Positions 62,003 through 64,000 of a DNA stretch of 64,000 nucleotides are shown one piece after another. A program made the translations under genes and the position numbers. The DNA comes from an uncultured Thermomicrobia bacterium (GTDB lineage: Bacteria > Chloroflexota > Chloroflexia > Thermomicrobiales > JALYUS01): positions 62,001 to 126,000 of the forward strand of contig CALBSO010000146.1 of the NCBI GenBank assembly GCA_937968015.1. Reading direction: 5' to 3'. Each line of letters begins with the position of its first letter. Within the stretch, counting starts at the first letter, position 1. The notes below the pieces were generated by a model. It had not been told where the DNA came from, searched no databases, and worked only from the letters and a program-made list of their open reading frames with translations.

Positions 62003-62461
62003 TTATTCCGCTGGGAAGCCCTCGATCCGCCGCCGCGTCGGGGTGAGCCGCAGGACGATGCGGCCCTCGGTGACGGCGGTGTGCGCCCAGCGCGCCAGCC
62101 CTTCATCATCGAGGTACTGCCGCCCAAGTTCCCGGTAGAACGCCACCGGGTCGCGGTCATCCACCGCGAAGACACCACTCGCGATCACGTAGCGGAACAT
62201 ATCGTCCGGGTCCACGATGGCGACCGAGCCGCGCGGATCGCGCAGATAATTGCGGAACTTGACGCGCCCGGTGAGTGTCGTGAAGAGGAAATCGCCCGCC
62301 TCATATTTGAACCACATCACCGTTTGTTGTGGCGTGCCGCTCGGGTTCACGGTCGAGAGCGTCGCGGCCAGCGGCTGCCGCAAGAACTCCTCAACTACCG
62401 GCGGGAACGCGTCCGGCGTGAGGCTCAGTCGTGACGCGGGGTATAAGGAACGTGAGCGCAT
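62003..62461 (-). CDS. Pyridoxamine 5'-phosphate oxidase family protein
   Basis: 152 residues of the split-barrel flavin/F420 family. LAATLSTVNPSGTPQQTVMW and FLFTTLTGRVKFRNYLRDPR are the PPOX-class F420-dependent signature. AAGAAGGAA precedes the ATG. With 362 and 3450 it makes three probable F420 users in the window. Confidence 0.88.
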   Translation of the reverse strand: MRSRSLYPASRLSLTPDAFPPVVEEFLRQPLAATLSTVNPSGTPQQTVMWFKYEAGDFLFTTLTGRVKFRNYLRDPRGSVAIVDPDDMFRYVIASGVFAVDDRDPVAFYRELGRQYLDDEGLARWAHTAVTEGRIVLRLTPTRRRIEGFPAE

Positions 62462-62479
62462 TGATATTTCCTTCTTTCC

Positions 62480-63334
62480 TCATTCTGGGTGGTCAGAATC
62501 TGAGAATACGTCGGGCAGCACATCGCGTAACCGCGAGAGTATATCTGTTGCGAGAAAAGCGCATGACTGTGCCACTTCGTCTGGATCGACAAGCTGATCT
62601 AACGCTTGTGCTGCCAGTTGCGATCCGGCTCCTGCCGCGTCGCCAAACAGTATTTGTAGATAGGTGATTGCCTTGCGAGCAACGCGACTGGATCGTTCAT
62701 CGCCATCGAGAGATATGAATACCGTGACGAATTCTTCGGTCTCGATCTCTTGGAGGAGGCGATATGTATCAAGAGCATCTTTTGCTTTCAATCGCGTTGG
62801 GTCATTCTGTCGTTCGCCGAGCTTATATAATTTTGCGACCAGCAATGCCGTTGGCCCCGCGACCGCTATCTCAAAGCAGCGCTTGTCCTCGCTTTCAAGA
62901 GACTCAATTATCATTGCTTGCTTATCGATCAGCGCGCCTTCGAGTCCTCGCGTCTTCATTGCTGCATGCTTACTGTGCCCCTCGATACGTGCGCCCCTCC
63001 TGCCTCCTTGTCCACTGACTGCGTCAGGAACAATAAGATCAACATTAATATCTTCTCGTTCGCTGGTCCAGATACCGGGCCCGGAGTGAAGCGAGAACCC
63101 GGCTTGTTCCATTGCCTTTTCCAGTTTAGGATCAGATCGAAGGAAACTTGGATCAAGGGCGAGATCAGCATCCGTGGTGTAGGGTGCTACAGCAAGGTTT
63201 GTATCGCCAGTATGAAGGTAAATCGCTTGAGCACCGACCAGTATTATGGCTTCAAGATGATCGTGAAGAGCCTCAAGTGCATCTAAGAGCACACGACGTG
63301 CGCGTACATAGTCTGCATCAAGTCCGCCAGTCAT
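62480..63334 (-). CDS. AbiEii-like nucleotidyltransferase (toxin)
   Basis: 284 residues. AIILVGAQAIYLHTGD and YTTDADLALDP form a nucleotidyltransferase site of the AbiEii kind. Codons are visibly less GC-rich than in the neighbouring operon, which suggests transfer. It overlaps the upstream regulator gene by 17 bases. Confidence 0.75.
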   Translation of the reverse strand: MTGGLDADYVRARRVLLDALEALHDHLEAIILVGAQAIYLHTGDTNLAVAPYTTDADLALDPSFLRSDPKLEKAMEQAGFSLHSGPGIWTSEREDINVDLIVPDAVSGQGGRRGARIEGHSKHAAMKTRGLEGALIDKQAMIIESLESEDKRCFEIAVAGPTALLVAKLYKLGERQNDPTRLKAKDALDTYRLLQEIETEEFVTVFISLDGDERSSRVARKAITYLQILFGDAAGAGSQLAAQALDQLVDPDEVAQSCAFLATDILSRLRDVLPDVFSDSDHPE

Positions 63335-64000
63335 TTTGATTCGCCCCCATCCATCTCAACAATTCCTCTCCCTCAGCCGGGTTGCGCCCGGGACCGGTTA
63401 GAAGGTCAGCGGCAACTTGCGATACAGCCGCATAAATACTACCGTCGGCCTCAGTCGTTCGATCAAAGACTACTGGATCAAACGGCCGAACAAGAAGAAT
63501 ATTGGTTCCGCTCTCGGCTGGCCGCAAGCCAAGGCGCTCCGCAGCCACTCTTATATCTTCGACATAGACAATCGCAAGTCGTGGCGACGCAATCGGAGCA
63601 ATGCGCGCCGCCGCGAAAGAGCCTGTTATTGAGTAAGGTAGCTCTGAGGTTTCGAGCTTGCGGAGAAATGCCTCTACTCCGCGTGGTTCAAGGAAGCCGC
63701 GTGTTTGATTCGATCTCGTGAGAGAGTAATCATCCGTCCAGCGCCGGATCAGTTTTTCCCACTTCACATCTATTACTGTGCCCCGTTCATCACGCACGAC
63801 TAAAGCCTCACGGTCGAGAAATGTCACGACTCGCGAGGTAGATGCCAAAGATGTCTTCGATCGCTCCGCCATCTCACGAATCTTGTATGGAGGGGTAAAA
63901 TCACAAAGAGCACGCACAACTCGCCCCGCTGTAGGCCCCTTTAGCGATAGCAATGGGCGCTCTTCGCGCCAAGGATTGCTGTTCGCGCCATTGAGAACGA
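63318..64000 (-). CDS. AbiEi-like antitoxin/regulator, 5' end cut by window
   Basis: The frame is open to the window edge, so the start lies beyond 64000; about 226 residues are visible. A winged helix (YKIREMAERSKTSLASTSRV, FLDREALVVRDERG) is followed by a domain with YSITGSFAAARIAP and NILLVRPFDPVVFDRT. Fits the antitoxin partner of AbiEii. AT-richer than the rest of the window. Confidence 0.7.
   Translation of the reverse strand, partial: VLNGANSNPWREERPLLSLKGPTAGRVVRALCDFTPPYKIREMAERSKTSLASTSRVVTFLDREALVVRDERGTVIDVKWEKLIRRWTDDYSLTRSNQTRGFLEPRGVEAFLRKLETSELPYSITGSFAAARIAPIASPRLAIVYVEDIRVAAERLGLRPAESGTNILLVRPFDPVVFDRTTEADGSIYAAVSQVAADLLTGPGRNPAEGEELLRWMGANQNDWRT

Overview
The window is high-GC bacterial DNA that reads like a free-living member of the Chloroflexota, most likely near the Thermomicrobia/Sphaerobacter line. 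This is inferred from protein style rather than a marker gene. The clues are sugar-binding lipoproteins with twin-arginine plus lipobox leaders and Ser/Thr/Ala/Pro-rich linkers, several F420-type flavoenzyme families, lysine made by the LysW (alpha-aminoadipate) route, and frequent GTG/TTG starts. No rRNA, intact tRNA, CRISPR array or complete insertion sequence was found.

Layout. 1-4 kb: an alpha/beta hydrolase end, an F420-type luciferase-like oxidoreductase, a tyrosinase, a metallophosphoesterase and a deazaflavin-dependent reductase. 4-10.5 kb: an IclR regulator and a sugar ABC importer with two paralogous binding proteins around two permeases. 10.5-13.6 kb: cupin, AhpD/CMD-like selenoprotein, sugar isomerase (SIS) and phytanoyl-CoA dioxygenase-like genes. 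13.7-21.2 kb: small proteins, a hicAB module beside an arylamine N-acetyltransferase, MFS carriers, proline dehydrogenase and a thioredoxin-like selenoprotein. 21.4-25.6 kb: ammonium transporter and an antiporter/TPR/membrane-protein operon. 25.8-39.3 kb: assorted enzymes, a decayed mazEF-type pair, a DEAD-box helicase fused to a cold-shock domain, a secreted phosphoesterase, a sulfite-oxidase-like enzyme and an S9 peptidase. 39.8-43.2 kb: a second sugar ABC importer. 43.4-49.0 kb: a T-box-controlled lysine operon (lysS-lysT-lysU-lysW-methyltransferase-homoisocitrate dehydrogenase). 49.3-52.5 kb: a DrrAB-type exporter with its TetR regulator. 52.5-58.2 kb: aspartate dehydrogenase, lactonase, lone receiver, DHA2 efflux pump, a two-domain ABM protein and DUF983. 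58.2-62.5 kb: a NarL-type two-component system with a HEPN/MNT module between kinase and regulator. 62.5-64 kb: an AT-richer AbiE-like toxin/antitoxin pair running off the end.

Main points for follow-up. (1) Two genes are each split by one in-frame UGA that sits at or beside a redox-active cysteine position and is followed by nearly the same hairpin, CTGCC-loop-GGCAG. I read both as selenoproteins. (2) The lysine operon has a complete T-box leader whose specifier reads AAA (Lys), matching the pathway encoded downstream. (3) A bipartite REP-like repeat of about 50 bases occurs twice in full, and a half copy has become the coding end of lysS. (4) Several intergenic spacers carry degenerate repeats with an exact seven-base period. 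(5) Toxin-antitoxin genes appear in four states: intact (HEPN/MNT, AbiE-like), probably shortened (hicA) and collapsed (mazEF).
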